Assembly: GCF_017912555.1 (NCBI RefSeq)
Contig: NZ_JAERSD010000012.1
Span: 1-64,000 of the forward strand
DNA length: 64,000 nt
Direction of reading: 5' to 3'
From: Bacillus sp. REN3
GTDB taxonomy: Bacteria; Bacillota; Bacilli; Bacillales; Cytobacillaceae
Shown: one piece after another, positions 1 to 9,811 of the stretch
Position numbering within the stretch: position 1 is the stretch's first letter
Layout of the letters: each line of letters begins with the position of its first letter
Notes under the pieces: generated by a model
What the model was told of the DNA's origin: nothing
Database searches by the model: none
What the model saw: the letters and a program-made list of their open reading frames with translations, nothing else
Made by a program: the position numbers and the translations under genes

Positions 1-88
1 ATATACGGACATTATAATCGACTAATTCTGGACAGGCAACACCGTCAACTTTCGGAAATATAAGGGTGTCAAAAACAGTCAGCTCCAT
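1..88 (-). CDS. Hypothetical protein, N-terminal fragment cut by window edge
   Basis: An ATG at 86-88 on the minus strand is preceded by GGGGAGAAAA, a good ribosome binding site, and opens a frame that stays open to the window edge (29 codons, beginning MELTVFDTLIFPKVDG). I do not recognise the protein. It is on the same strand as the polysaccharide operon and lies beyond the terminator at 244-278, so it is probably a separate transcription unit. The roughly 150 bases between it and that terminator are AT-rich and presumably hold its promoter. Confidence 0.4.
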   Translation of the reverse strand, partial: MELTVFDTLIFPKVDGVACPELVDYNVRI

Positions 89-243
89 TTTTCTCCCCGG
101 TAATATTGTTTTTTATGATGTTATCTACAATATCCTGAGAAGAAGTTGATTCTTAATTAAATCTATACACTTATATGTAACTAAATTGAAATGATTTTTC
201 AATTGAATCGTAACAAGCAGTTTGTATAATAATACACAGTACT

Positions 244-278
244 AAAAAACCTAGGAGAACTGTCATTTTCCTAGGTTT
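244..278 (-). terminator. Rho-independent terminator of the polysaccharide operon
   Basis: A perfect 10-bp stem (AAACCTAGGA at 247-256, its complement at 269-278) with a 12-nt loop is followed on the minus strand by a T-run (complement of the A-run at 244-249). It sits 24 bases after the ugd stop codon and ends the operon that begins near 11.8 kb. Confidence 0.85.
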
Positions 279-301
279 CCCTGAATATCAGTGGTAGAAA
301 A

Positions 302-1630
302 TTATTGTACTACTGCTTCTATTTCATGCATTAAAGTCTTTCTGCCAATTGAATGATACTCTATATTATATTTTTTCACTTTTTCTAAATCATATATATT
401 TCTACCATCAAAAACAACCGGGTTCCGCATAATACGTTCGAAAAGTGAAAGATCGAAATTTTCAATAGCTTCCCACTCAGTTAGTATAAAAGCCATATCA
501 GCATTAGCTAATGTATCATGAAGGTTTTTACCATACTCTAATTCAACAGGCAACACTTTTCTTGCGTTTTCAATAGCAATAGGGTCGTAGCCTATCACAT
601 TAGCACCTGCCTCTAATAGTAACTTTGAAATAACCATCGAGGGTGCCTCACGCATATCATCTGTGTTAGGTTTAAAAGCGAGGCCTAATAAAGCAATTCT
701 TTTACCGCTGATGTCACCAAACCGTTCAATTGCTTTATTAACTAAAAGCTGCTGTTGATTATTATTTACATTAATCACAGACTTAAGCAAACTAAAATCA
801 TATTTATTTTCTTGAGCAATTCGTACTAGAGCATGAGTATCTTTGGGGAAGCAAGACCCCCCATATCCTATTCCGGCTTTCAAAAATTGATTGCCGATTC
901 TTTTATCTTGTCCCATACCAAGAGCTACATCATTTACATTTGCTCCTACTTTATCACAAATATTTGCTATTTCGTTAATAAAGCTAATCTTAGTTGCTAA
1001 AAAAGCATTAGAAGCATATTTTATCATTTCTGCACTTCTAATATCTGTTTTGAAGACCGGAATCCCAAAAGGCTTGTTAATTTCTTCGATTAAACTTGCA
1101 GATTCTGCATCTTCTGCTCCTATAACAATTCGGTCGCCATTAAAGGTATCATATACAGCTGAACCTTCTCTAAGAAACTCAGGATTGGATACCACACTTA
1201 CTTTAACATTATAATGCAAATTGTTCATTATTATAGTTTTTATAAATTCATTAGTTCCTACAGGAACTGTGCTTTTTGTGACAACCACAATGTCATGCTG
1301 AATATTAATCCCAATACTCATTGCGACTGCCTCAACATATTTGAGATCTGCAGAGCCATCAGCCTTTTGTGGGGTTCCTACTGCAATATAGATAGCATCA
1401 GCGTTAGTAAATCCTATTTTATGGTCAGTTGTAAAGAATAATCTACCTTCATTGATGTTTTTGCTCATTAATTCTTCTAGCCCCGGCTCATATATTGGGG
1501 ATATTCCCATCCTCATACTATTTACTTTTTGTTCGTCAATATCGATACATGTGACTTTATGGCCGATTTCAGATAACGCAACCCCGGTTACTAAGCCTAC
1601 GTAGCCTGTACCAACAACTGAAATATTCAT
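302..1630 (-). CDS. ugd: UDP-glucose 6-dehydrogenase
   Basis: Oxidises UDP-glucose to UDP-glucuronate with two NAD+, in the cytoplasm. The 442-residue length is normal for the TuaD/Ugd family. An N-terminal Rossmann motif GTGYVGLV is at residues 7-14, the conserved Lys204 lies in EMIKYASNAFLATK, and the catalytic Cys260 lies in GGSCFPKD. The ATG start has GAGGAG about 6 bases upstream. It is the last gene of the minus-strand polysaccharide operon, 24 bases after gtaB, which makes its substrate. The UDP-glucuronate epimerase upstream uses its product. B. subtilis TuaD serves teichuronic acid synthesis; here the neighbours suggest a uronic-acid-containing exopolysaccharide or capsule. Confidence 0.95.
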   Translation of the reverse strand: MNISVVGTGYVGLVTGVALSEIGHKVTCIDIDEQKVNSMRMGISPIYEPGLEELMSKNINEGRLFFTTDHKIGFTNADAIYIAVGTPQKADGSADLKYVEAVAMSIGINIQHDIVVVTKSTVPVGTNEFIKTIIMNNLHYNVKVSVVSNPEFLREGSAVYDTFNGDRIVIGAEDAESASLIEEINKPFGIPVFKTDIRSAEMIKYASNAFLATKISFINEIANICDKVGANVNDVALGMGQDKRIGNQFLKAGIGYGGSCFPKDTHALVRIAQENKYDFSLLKSVINVNNNQQQLLVNKAIERFGDISGKRIALLGLAFKPNTDDMREAPSMVISKLLLEAGANVIGYDPIAIENARKVLPVELEYGKNLHDTLANADMAFILTEWEAIENFDLSLFERIMRNPVVFDGRNIYDLEKVKKYNIEYHSIGRKTLMHEIEAVVQ

Positions 1631-1654
1631 GTTTTTCTCCTCGTAGAATATAAT

Positions 1655-2542
1655 TTATTGTATTACTGATTCTCTTTTTAAAACAGCATTAAGATATTCG
1701 ATTACATCTTTACGTAATTCTGGCCTGTTTAGCGAAAAATCGACCGTGGCCTTTATAAATCCTAATTTATCTCCAACATCGTATCGAATTCCATCAAATT
1801 CATAAGCTAGTACAGCTTGGCTTTTATTTAAAATATTTATAGCATCTGTTAATTGAATTTCGCCACCAGCTCCAGGAGGTAAAGTACTCAAAATATCAAA
1901 AACTTCGGGACGCAAAATATATCGTCCCATAATTGCATAGGAAGATGGTGCTTTTTCTCGACTGGGTTTTTCTACTAATGATTTTATTGGAATTATCTTA
2001 TTATCTAGCGCTTGTCCTTTCGGAGCAATAATTCCATACTTTGACACATCTTCTACTGGCACATGTTGAACACCAACGACGGATGAATGATATCTGTCGT
2101 AAACTTCAATCATTTGTTTCAAACAAGGCTTTTTTGCTTGTACTATATCATCGCCTAACAATACTGCAAAGGGTTCATTACCAATAAAACGACTGGCACA
2201 AAATATCGCATGCCCTAATCCTTTTGGTTCTTTTTGACGGATATAATGAATATTAACCATATTTGAAATTGATTGTATTTCTTCAAGAATTTCTAACTTG
2301 TTCTTCTTTGCCAAAGTTTCTTCTAACTCATAAGATTTATCAAAGTGGTCTTCAATTGCACGCTTTCCTCTGCCGCTTACTATGATAATATCTTCTATCC
2401 CCGCTTGTACTGCCTCTTCTACAATATATTGAATTGTAGGCTTATCCACGATTGGCAGCATTTCTTTCGGTTGAGCTTTAGTTGCTGGTAAAAATCTGGT
2501 TCCCAGACCCGCCGCCGGAATAATTGCCTTACGTATATTCAT
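1655..2542 (-). CDS. gtaB: UTP-glucose-1-phosphate uridylyltransferase
   Basis: Makes UDP-glucose from UTP and glucose-1-phosphate. The 295-residue length matches GalU/GtaB. The nucleotide-binding signature [20 protein letters not shown] lies near residues 10-30, and VEKPS and GEIQLTDAI motifs follow. The ATG has AAGGAGG 10 bases upstream. It sits between the epimerase and ugd in the polysaccharide operon, so UDP-glucose, UDP-glucuronate and UDP-galacturonate supply are encoded together. A second, housekeeping copy elsewhere in the genome is likely but cannot be seen here. Confidence 0.95.
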   Translation of the reverse strand: MNIRKAIIPAAGLGTRFLPATKAQPKEMLPIVDKPTIQYIVEEAVQAGIEDIIIVSGRGKRAIEDHFDKSYELEETLAKKNKLEILEEIQSISNMVNIHYIRQKEPKGLGHAIFCASRFIGNEPFAVLLGDDIVQAKKPCLKQMIEVYDRYHSSVVGVQHVPVEDVSKYGIIAPKGQALDNKIIPIKSLVEKPSREKAPSSYAIMGRYILRPEVFDILSTLPPGAGGEIQLTDAINILNKSQAVLAYEFDGIRYDVGDKLGFIKATVDFSLNRPELRKDVIEYLNAVLKRESVIQ

Positions 2543-2657
2543 TTTTATAAAATTCCTCCTTGGAAAAGGCTAAACATTACTTAATGAAAAGTTTGAGTAT
2601 TAATACAAATTCTTACAAAATCAAATCCAATTATAACCTAAATACTTTTAAAAGTCA

Positions 2658-3677
2658 TTAGCTAATAAAAGTTTCACCATAGTAAGATTTATACCATTTT
2701 ACAAAATTGCTCAAACCATCTCGGATTGTTGTTGAAGGACTGTAACCGACCGCCTTTTCAAGATCTTCAATATCTGCATAGGTTGCTTTCACATCTCCAG
2801 CTTGCATGGGTAGAAACTCCATAATAGCTTTTTTACCTAGTAAATCCTCTAAAGTGTTAATAAATTCCAAAAGTTCTACTGGTTTGTTATTCCCTATGTT
2901 ATAAATCTGATATGGGGCGTAACTAGTGGCAGGATCAGGATTCTCTTTATCCCATTTGTTATTGGGTTGAGGTACTTTGTCAATTAACCTTACAATGCCT
3001 TCAATAATATCATCTATATAAGTAAAGTCTCGCTTCATTTTTCCATGATTAAAGACTTTTATAGGCTCACCTTTTAAAATCTTTTCTGTAAATGAAAAAT
3101 ACGCCATATCCGGTCTTCCCCATGGACCATAAACGGTAAAAAATCTGAGACCTGTCGTAGGTATTCCATACAAATGACTATAGGTATGTGCCATCAATTC
3201 GTTTGCTTTCTTTGTAGCAGCATATAAACTAACTGGGTGATCTACATTGTCATGAACGGAGAAAGGCATTTTTGTATTAGCTCCATAAACAGAACTAGAT
3301 GATGCATAGATTAAATGTTTAACATTAAAGTTTCTGCACCCTTCAAGTATATTTGTAAAACCAACAAGATTTGAATCAATATATGCATGAGGATTTTTCA
3401 AACTATATCTTACACCTGCTTGAGCTGCCAAATTTATTACAGTAGAAAAATTATATTCTTTAAATAAATCCTCAATACCCTTTCTGTCTGCTAAATCTAA
3501 TTCTCTAAAAATGAATCCTTTTTTTCCTTTAAATTGTGAAAGCCGACTATCTTTTAAAGAAACATCATAATAATCATTTTTATTATCAATTCCAATGACA
3601 TTATAACCTTCTGCAAGTAATCGCTGTGTTAAATGATACCCAATAAATCCTGCAGTACCTGTTACTAAGATCGCCAA
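2658..3677 (-). CDS. UDP-glucuronate 4-epimerase (SDR family)
   Basis: Extended short-chain dehydrogenase/reductase that probably interconverts UDP-glucuronate and UDP-galacturonate. [10 protein letters not shown] near residues 6-15 is the NAD-binding glycine motif; YAATKKANE contains the catalytic Tyr and Lys. [19 protein letters not shown] is characteristic of UDP-glucuronate epimerases (CapI/LspL type) rather than GalE. Length 339 is typical. The start is TTG with GGGAG 7 bases upstream. It overlaps the upstream GT4 gene by 13 bases and lies 115 bases before gtaB. The presence of ugd in the operon supports the substrate; a UDP-glucose epimerase is less likely because a true galE is at 23.4 kb. 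Confidence 0.85.
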   Translation of the reverse strand: MAILVTGTAGFIGYHLTQRLLAEGYNVIGIDNKNDYYDVSLKDSRLSQFKGKKGFIFRELDLADRKGIEDLFKEYNFSTVINLAAQAGVRYSLKNPHAYIDSNLVGFTNILEGCRNFNVKHLIYASSSSVYGANTKMPFSVHDNVDHPVSLYAATKKANELMAHTYSHLYGIPTTGLRFFTVYGPWGRPDMAYFSFTEKILKGEPIKVFNHGKMKRDFTYIDDIIEGIVRLIDKVPQPNNKWDKENPDPATSYAPYQIYNIGNNKPVELLEFINTLEDLLGKKAIMEFLPMQAGDVKATYADIEDLEKAVGYSPSTTIRDGLSNFVKWYKSYYGETFIS

Positions 3678-4786
3678 AAGAATTCTCCCCCTCTATAACT
3701 TTTTATATATAAATTTTGATATTTTTGTGACATAAGTCTTGCGTTTAGCTTATTTTTTATAATTAACTCTGCTGCATCGGAAAGCTCCTTTTGATTGGTA
3801 AATAATAGTTTATTAAAGACATCTGATAGACTCTTCGGATTCTTTGTTAAAAAAACATAACCAGCAATTTGTTTATAATCTAATATTTCTAGATGAGGTT
3901 TAATATCTGATAGGATAACAGGTAACCCACAAGCTAAAGCTTCAAGAGTTGCATTAGGCAATCCTTCTGCAAGAGAAGCAGAAACAAAATAATCTGCACA
4001 TTTTAAATAATGGTGAACATTATTAACCCTGCCTAAAAAGATTATATTTTCGTTCTCTTTAGATAATGTTTGACACCGTTCTAGCTCAGGACCATTTCCT
4101 AAAAATAGCAGAACAGAATCATTAGAAAGTTCACTTTTAACATATCCTTTAATAATTGTTTCTGGGTCTTTTGATTTAGACAGATGTCCAACAGAAACAA
4201 TAATCTTTTTATTTAAGGGCAACATAAGTTTTGTTCGTAGCCTAATTTTTTCTTCATGACTAACAGGATGATACAATTCTTGATCAACACCATTTTGTAT
4301 ACTCCTTATATTTTTTGTGTATTTACAGTAATTTTCCTCTATGCTTTTTGAACATGCAATAGGAAAATCTATTAACTTAATAATTCTTGTATGAAAAAAA
4401 GCCATTATAAATCCAAAGAATCTCCCATATCTCATTGGATAATCATTATAAACAAAGTTGTGCTGAGTAGATACAGTGGGAACTCCTGGTCTTGATATTA
4501 TTGAAAAAAAGTCTGGTCTGATACCATGACTATGAATTAAATCTACTTTTTCTCGATTAATAAAGGTGTGAACTTGAAAGCCTGTTGTTAGTAATCCCCT
4601 TTTAATACTTCCATTTAGTTGCACCACTTTAACACCAATTGATTCAAATTCGTCCTTTAAACTATCACTTGGCTCAGGTGATAACGTCAAAATTATAGGA
4701 TTAAACGTTTCTCTGTTTAAGTACTTAACAATATTTAAAAGTACATTTATTGGTCCAGATCGTTTTAATGTCGATACTATATACAA
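3665..4786 (-). CDS. Glycosyltransferase family 4 (GT-B)
   Basis: Retaining GT-B glycosyltransferase, probably adding one sugar of the polysaccharide repeat on the cytoplasmic face. The C-terminal half shows the GT4 nucleotide-sugar motifs: [21 protein letters not shown], and [19 protein letters not shown] with the conserved E-x7-E. The start is uncertain. The nearest listed start is TTG (4784-4786), but the same frame runs back to a CTG at 4799-4801 and an ATT at 4793-4795. Relatives usually begin MRILYIVS, which would fit initiation at the ATT nine bases after AGGAG. The N-terminus therefore may use a rare non-ATG codon. The donor and acceptor cannot be read from the sequence. Confidence 0.85.
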   Translation of the reverse strand: MYIVSTLKRSGPINVLLNIVKYLNRETFNPIILTLSPEPSDSLKDEFESIGVKVVQLNGSIKRGLLTTGFQVHTFINREKVDLIHSHGIRPDFFSIISRPGVPTVSTQHNFVYNDYPMRYGRFFGFIMAFFHTRIIKLIDFPIACSKSIEENYCKYTKNIRSIQNGVDQELYHPVSHEEKIRLRTKLMLPLNKKIIVSVGHLSKSKDPETIIKGYVKSELSNDSVLLFLGNGPELERCQTLSKENENIIFLGRVNNVHHYLKCADYFVSASLAEGLPNATLEALACGLPVILSDIKPHLEILDYKQIAGYVFLTKNPKSLSDVFNKLLFTNQKELSDAAELIIKNKLNARLMSQKYQNLYIKSYRGGEFFWRS

Positions 4787-4797
4787 TATCCTAATCC

Positions 4798-6021
4798 TCA
4801 GTCACTCCTTTTTTCTATCATTGTTGGATTATAATAAACTACAAAAGCAAATACAGTAATAAAAGTTACTCCAAAATCAAAATAACTAACTTGTGCTAAG
4901 TCAATTACTAGCTTAATAGATATTAGAGTAAATACTAACTTCATTAAAGAAAATTCATGAATTTTCTTTAATGAAGTTATGAACAAATAGGTAATCGGCA
5001 AATAATAAAATAAAACAGTAAAAATCCCACCATTTAAGAACATTTCAATATAATTATTATGAGAGTAAGTTCCAATAGGAGGATTTTCATTGAAGAAATA
5101 CAAGTAAGGAGGATACAAATATAATATTGAATTATTCATTCCTATTCCCGTCAAGAAATTCTCCTGAATAATTCCCCAACTTTCTTTCATTAACCAAATT
5201 CGATTAAAGGCACTTTCACTAGTTTTCAATAAATGGGGTTCTGTTATTGCCAACATAAATCTATTAATTCGGTCCATAACTGGATTATCGATGAAAAATA
5301 ATACTATTATTACTACAGTTATTGCCGAAATAAATAATACCTTCTTTTTGGCTGTTAATTCTAAAAAAAATTTTAACCCTAACATCAACCCTATAACAAA
5401 CAGACCTTTTAACGAAGAGCTTACAAGGATCATTAATACAGAAAAAGCAACGGATATCATAATCCATTTTTTAAGTTTCATTTGGTAATCATTTATAAAA
5501 TAGAATAGCATTCCACTTAAGCTTCCAGTTAAAACAGCAAACTGATTTCTATTAAAAAAGATACCTGAAAAATATCCATTTTCATATTGTATAATTCCAA
5601 AAAGAAAAAATATTAATAGAACTAAGTTTGCTCCTAACCATATAACATTCATTGAAATTAAAAAGTAAAGTAGATTAGTTTTTTGTATAAATATTTTTTT
5701 TATGAATATATAACAAACAACTATATAAAAAAAGGAAATAATAATGTATTTTAAATGCAAAATTTTGTCATGGGAATTAAACGTTAAAATTATAGGAAAA
5801 ATAAGCCAAAAAATTAATAATCCTATTGGAATTAAATCTTCTTTTTGTATCTTATGCTCATTTTTGTAATAATCATATATTCCCCATATTGCTATTATAA
5901 AAATACCACTTAACCAATTTAAATAAAAAAATGGCCCTTTAATTCCGAAAGTGAAAAGCAAGGATGCTCCAACTATAGTTATAATATATTTATTTCTATA
6001 TGAAATATATTGAGGTAACAT
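4798..6021 (-). CDS. Wzy-like O-antigen polymerase/ligase membrane protein
   Basis: A 407-residue protein with about ten hydrophobic segments and a large extracytoplasmic loop carrying YSHNNYIEMFLNGG, the conserved motif of the O-antigen ligase/polymerase (Wzy_C) family. It probably polymerises undecaprenyl-linked repeat units on the outer face of the membrane. The ATG has GGAGG 6-7 bases upstream. Its start overlaps the stop of the upstream GT4 by one base, and its stop overlaps the possible non-ATG start region of the downstream GT4. Together with Wzx (8476-9753) this marks the cluster as Wzx/Wzy-dependent. No Wzz/Wzc-like chain-length regulator is in the window. Confidence 0.85.
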   Translation of the reverse strand: MLPQYISYRNKYIITIVGASLLFTFGIKGPFFYLNWLSGIFIIAIWGIYDYYKNEHKIQKEDLIPIGLLIFWLIFPIILTFNSHDKILHLKYIIISFFYIVVCYIFIKKIFIQKTNLLYFLISMNVIWLGANLVLLIFFLFGIIQYENGYFSGIFFNRNQFAVLTGSLSGMLFYFINDYQMKLKKWIMISVAFSVLMILVSSSLKGLFVIGLMLGLKFFLELTAKKKVLFISAITVVIIVLFFIDNPVMDRINRFMLAITEPHLLKTSESAFNRIWLMKESWGIIQENFLTGIGMNNSILYLYPPYLYFFNENPPIGTYSHNNYIEMFLNGGIFTVLFYYLPITYLFITSLKKIHEFSLMKLVFTLISIKLVIDLAQVSYFDFGVTFITVFAFVVYYNPTMIEKRSD

Positions 6022-7103
6022 TAGTTTGCCTCCAAAATCTTAATATATTCTTTTACAATCGTATTTTTTCTATATCGCAGTGAAGATTTAACGATTTTTT
6101 CTTTTTCCCAATCTTTTTTATATGCTTTTACAAGTTTTCTTGATAAATCTTCAACATTTAAATACTCTGCTAAATAACCGTTGATTTCATCAATTATTAT
6201 TTCACTTGGTCCTGTTGGTGTATTGAACGAAACAACAGGTGTACCTAATGTTATTGACTCTACTAATACATTTGGGAATCCCTCATATACAGAAGATAGT
6301 ATAGTAACTTTTGCTTTGGAATAATAATATCCGATATTGTTCGAAAAACCTTCTAAATGAACATTGTTTCTAAGGCCCAGTTGATTAATCATTTCTATAA
6401 CTTCGTTTTTTAAAGAACCTTCTCCAATTATCCTTAAATGCATGTTTGGTATCTGCGATAAGCTTATACGAAAAGATTCTAAAAGATAATTTATCCCTTT
6501 CTGCTTAGAGAGCCTTCCTACAAAAATCACTTCATTCTCTTTCTTTTCAACATGTTCAACAAATTTTTCAATTTCTTCTGAAACAGGATTATTAACAACA
6601 TAAACATTTTTTTTGTTAAACCCATAGTGTTTAATTAAATCTTCTTTCATACCTTTTGATTGAGCAATAACTTTATTAACTTTTTTGTATAGCATTTTAA
6701 TAAGATAATGCACAAAGTATTTGTGCCATAAAGATTTTTCTTTATCTCGCTTCACACTTAATACGTTAATGTTCCTAGAGATAATTGAAAAATCCAACCG
6801 TGATATTCCTCTTATCATTACTAATAAAATTGCTAACTCATGGTTAAAAACAAGTATTTTTTGAGGCTTGTTTTTTTTAATATTTTTATACATAGCTAAA
6901 AAGCTATTTCTAGCTTTATCTATATTTAAATCAATTAAATTTACTTCTTTATTTAATTGCTTATCGTAAACTGAATCTTTTAAGTTAAGAGTAACTAATC
7001 TAACTTCATAGCCTTTCTTACTTAGTTCGTTAGCTAAAGTTACACAAACCCTTTCAGCTCCCCCTCCTCGAAGAGAACTAATAAATATATCAATTTTCTT
7101 CAC
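6021..7103 (-). CDS. Glycosyltransferase family 4
   Basis: A 360-residue GT-B enzyme. The N-terminus ISSLRGGGAERV is typical of GT4 transferases of polysaccharide clusters. The C-terminal half has FVGRLSKQKGINYLLES, IIGEGSLKNE, SSVYEGFPNVLVESITLG and TPTGPSEII, the donor-binding elements. The start codon is GTG (7101-7103) with GGAGG ten bases upstream. It overlaps the stop of the PaaK-like gene by GTGA, so translation is probably coupled. It likely transfers a hexose or N-acetylhexosamine to the lipid-linked intermediate; the sugar is not predictable. Confidence 0.88.
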   Translation of the reverse strand: MKKIDIFISSLRGGGAERVCVTLANELSKKGYEVRLVTLNLKDSVYDKQLNKEVNLIDLNIDKARNSFLAMYKNIKKNKPQKILVFNHELAILLVMIRGISRLDFSIISRNINVLSVKRDKEKSLWHKYFVHYLIKMLYKKVNKVIAQSKGMKEDLIKHYGFNKKNVYVVNNPVSEEIEKFVEHVEKKENEVIFVGRLSKQKGINYLLESFRISLSQIPNMHLRIIGEGSLKNEVIEMINQLGLRNNVHLEGFSNNIGYYYSKAKVTILSSVYEGFPNVLVESITLGTPVVSFNTPTGPSEIIIDEINGYLAEYLNVEDLSRKLVKAYKKDWEKEKIVKSSLRYRKNTIVKEYIKILEAN

Positions 7104-8473
7104 AATACTTCCACCTCCGATATGATATACCGATATTTACCTGAATTTGAGGGGGGAATATCTGAAACAAAATGAAATTCAACTTTACAATCTTCGCCCA
7201 TAACAACTTTTATTTTTTTCCTGATTTCGTCTATTTGATTTTTATTAATGATCTCAATATTTTCCATTGGTTCAGCAGGTACTATTTTCACTTGTACACT
7301 ACTATATGCTTTCTGAATTACTTGAAACTTTTTAATCCAATTATCATATAAAACTACTCCTACAACATGGATCAAAAATTCTGGAACAACTACACTCCCA
7401 TCAGATTTAATAAATCGATCGGTAACACGACCAGTTACTTTTTCTAAAACAGGAAAATTAATTCCACACCCACACACTCGATTACTTATTATTCCAGTAT
7501 CTCCAATCCTGTACCTTAGCAAAGGCATTGAGTAATTAGTTAAAGGCGTAATAATGATTTCTCCTTCCTCATTATCACGAGCAATAGAACCATCTTGTTT
7601 AACAATCTCAATATAATGAGTCAATGAAGAAATATGGAGCCCATTGTGGTAATTGCATTCAGAAGCAATATCTCCCACTTCCCTAGATCCATACCGATTA
7701 TATACTTCTGTTTTAAAAACCCTTTCAATTGTTTTTCTCATATGAGGAAACAATGTTCCTGCAGAAGTCATTATTGAGTCTGGTGATACAACATTCTTAT
7801 TACTTCTTTCAATAAACTTTGATAATTCATATACACTTTCAACATATGCAAGGATATGATCCGGGTTCATTTTATTAATTTTTTCTACAAATTCATTCAT
7901 ATCCTTGTTTGTCATGCGAAAGGCATTTATCCAGTCTTCATTTTTCAACCATCTACTTACTTTTGTCTTAACTGTTTCTTGACCAACAAATAAATCTCTC
8001 TCTGACCCCCACAATCTTAATAAACTATCACCAAACTCTATTCCTGCCCATTTATTGAATAAAAACTTAACCGCCATCATCCACTCATAGTATTCTTTGT
8101 CTTGAACAAATGAAACCGGTTCTCCTGTGGATCCCCCAGAACTATTTTTAAAGTGTTTTCTCTCATTAAAGTCAACTGATAGTAATTGATCATAGCTATT
8201 TTTTAGAATGGATTTTTCTAATATAGGGAGTTCTTTATATCTATTTAAATAAACCTTACCCTCTCTGACTAGTCCAAATTCATCGAATATTTTTGAGTAG
8301 TATGGAACATTGCGATATGAATGTAAAATTAATTTTTCTAATTTATAATTCTGAATCTTTCTTATTCTTTCAATAGGAAATGACTGAATCTGTTCAAGTT
8401 GCTTTAAGTTCTTCAAGGTCATACCTTGAGCATTAAGCTTCATTACATACATCAAGCGCTTAAGTGAATTCAT
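7100..8473 (-). CDS. PaaK/CapK-like adenylate-forming enzyme
   Basis: A 457-residue member of the phenylacetate-CoA ligase-like (CapK, COG1541) branch of the adenylate-forming superfamily. The phosphate-binding loop reads SSGGSTGEPVSF near residue 115. The adenine-binding region YNRYGSREVGDIASEC and a GDTG motif (RYRIGDTGII) follow, with a C-terminal lid. Proteins of this type recur in capsule and exopolysaccharide clusters. Their substrate there is not established; an acyl or amino-acid decoration of the sugar is a reasonable guess. It lies 2 bases after wzx and overlaps the next GT4 by 4 bases. Confidence 0.75.
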   Translation of the reverse strand: MNSLKRLMYVMKLNAQGMTLKNLKQLEQIQSFPIERIRKIQNYKLEKLILHSYRNVPYYSKIFDEFGLVREGKVYLNRYKELPILEKSILKNSYDQLLSVDFNERKHFKNSSGGSTGEPVSFVQDKEYYEWMMAVKFLFNKWAGIEFGDSLLRLWGSERDLFVGQETVKTKVSRWLKNEDWINAFRMTNKDMNEFVEKINKMNPDHILAYVESVYELSKFIERSNKNVVSPDSIMTSAGTLFPHMRKTIERVFKTEVYNRYGSREVGDIASECNYHNGLHISSLTHYIEIVKQDGSIARDNEEGEIIITPLTNYSMPLLRYRIGDTGIISNRVCGCGINFPVLEKVTGRVTDRFIKSDGSVVVPEFLIHVVGVVLYDNWIKKFQVIQKAYSSVQVKIVPAEPMENIEIINKNQIDEIRKKIKVVMGEDCKVEFHFVSDIPPSNSGKYRYIISEVEVL

Positions 8474-8475
8474 TT

Positions 8476-9753
8476 TTAGGCTCCTTCTATTTGGCTTCTT
8501 ATTAATTGGTACTTTCTTACCTTAAGATACACAAAAATTATTAATATAGAATTAAATAAAAATCCGACTATACTATAGAAAACTATACTTAATAAAGGAT
8601 TATTTAATACTCCACCCGCTACTAAACTAACAATTCTAAAACCTAGTAACCCAATTTCATATAATAATAAAAATCTTTGTAAACCATACATTTGAATAGA
8701 AACTACAGAAGGAATATTCAAAAAGCCTAAATATAGACTAAATGCCATCCACCTAGCGTATACTCCTGCCTCATACCATTTATCCCCTAGTACAAAAGAA
8801 AAGAGATCGGGGCCGAAAATAACAACTATTGTTATAGGTATTAGTCCAATTACGGCAAGAACTTTGGTCACTTTTTTATACAGTAAGAAAACATTACCCT
8901 CAGAATTTTTAATTTCTACTGCTTTTTGATAATAAACTCTTCTCACTGACTCCCCAATTAAATTAATTGGTAGCATTAAAAGTCTGATACATATTGCATA
9001 AAACCCTACAATTGTAGACGAAAAATACATGATAAGTATAAAAGAAGGTACATTCTGAGAAAGAGAATTAATAAAAGCTTGAGGAGCATTATATAAAGGA
9101 AAATCTTTATATTTATTTAAAATTCTTCGTATAGTCCGTATACTTGGAGTATTTATAAAATTCTTTTCATCTTTAAATATTTGAAAGAATAGTACAAATG
9201 TTGCTGTTAGCTGTCCAATTAATTGTCCCAAAATCAATCCAATCGGACCGAGCTTTAAAAAGCCAGCTACTGTCTGAAAAACTACTATTGCAAGTGATCT
9301 CGTCGTCTGTGAAACTGATATTCTCTTAAAACTTTTTTTTCGTGTGCTCCAATAATTCAGAGTATTATAAACCCCCATTAAAAATATAGAAAAAGGTATT
9401 AAAATCAAATACGGTTTTATACTCTCAATATTAAAAATATTTGTTGTTATGTCATCCCAAATTACCATAGAAAAACTTAGCATACTAACAAAAGCAGTTA
9501 TTATGATTGCAACGGAATTTATGTGTGTAGCTTCCTTATCGTCTTTAGGTAGAACTATTGCCAACTCGAGTTTAAGAGTAGAAATTGTTGTTAAAATACT
9601 AATAATAGAAGTAAATACCGCTAATATACCAAAAGCAGACGGAGAGTATAGCCGACTTAGTAGTGGTGCAGAAGCTAAGCTAAGACCTTGTGCTAAAGCA
9701 GTACCTGTCATTAATATTGTGATATTACGTGTGAAAGTACTTGTTTTTTTCAT
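8476..9753 (-). CDS. Wzx-type polysaccharide flippase (MOP superfamily)
   Basis: A membrane protein with 12 or more predicted transmembrane segments. Its N-terminus, TGTALAQGLSLASAPLLSRL followed by YSP, is typical of Wzx/RfbX flippases. It would move undecaprenyl-diphosphate-linked repeat units to the outer face for Wzy. The frame extends upstream to a TTG at 9810, but the ATG at 9751-9753 gives the family N-terminus (MKKTSTFTRNITIL), so I use it. Its ribosome binding site is weak (GGAAG about 20 bases upstream), which is a reason for caution. Between tagO and the PaaK-like gene in the operon. Confidence 0.88.
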   Translation of the reverse strand: MKKTSTFTRNITILMTGTALAQGLSLASAPLLSRLYSPSAFGILAVFTSIISILTTISTLKLELAIVLPKDDKEATHINSVAIIITAFVSMLSFSMVIWDDITTNIFNIESIKPYLILIPFSIFLMGVYNTLNYWSTRKKSFKRISVSQTTRSLAIVVFQTVAGFLKLGPIGLILGQLIGQLTATFVLFFQIFKDEKNFINTPSIRTIRRILNKYKDFPLYNAPQAFINSLSQNVPSFILIMYFSSTIVGFYAICIRLLMLPINLIGESVRRVYYQKAVEIKNSEGNVFLLYKKVTKVLAVIGLIPITIVVIFGPDLFSFVLGDKWYEAGVYARWMAFSLYLGFLNIPSVVSIQMYGLQRFLLLYEIGLLGFRIVSLVAGGVLNNPLLSIVFYSIVGFLFNSILIIFVYLKVRKYQLIRSQIEGA

Positions 9754-9811
9754 ATTAGTAACCGACCGTTTCTTCCTTTTAATTTTTGTTTTAAAAAGAT
9801 AAAAGACCAAC

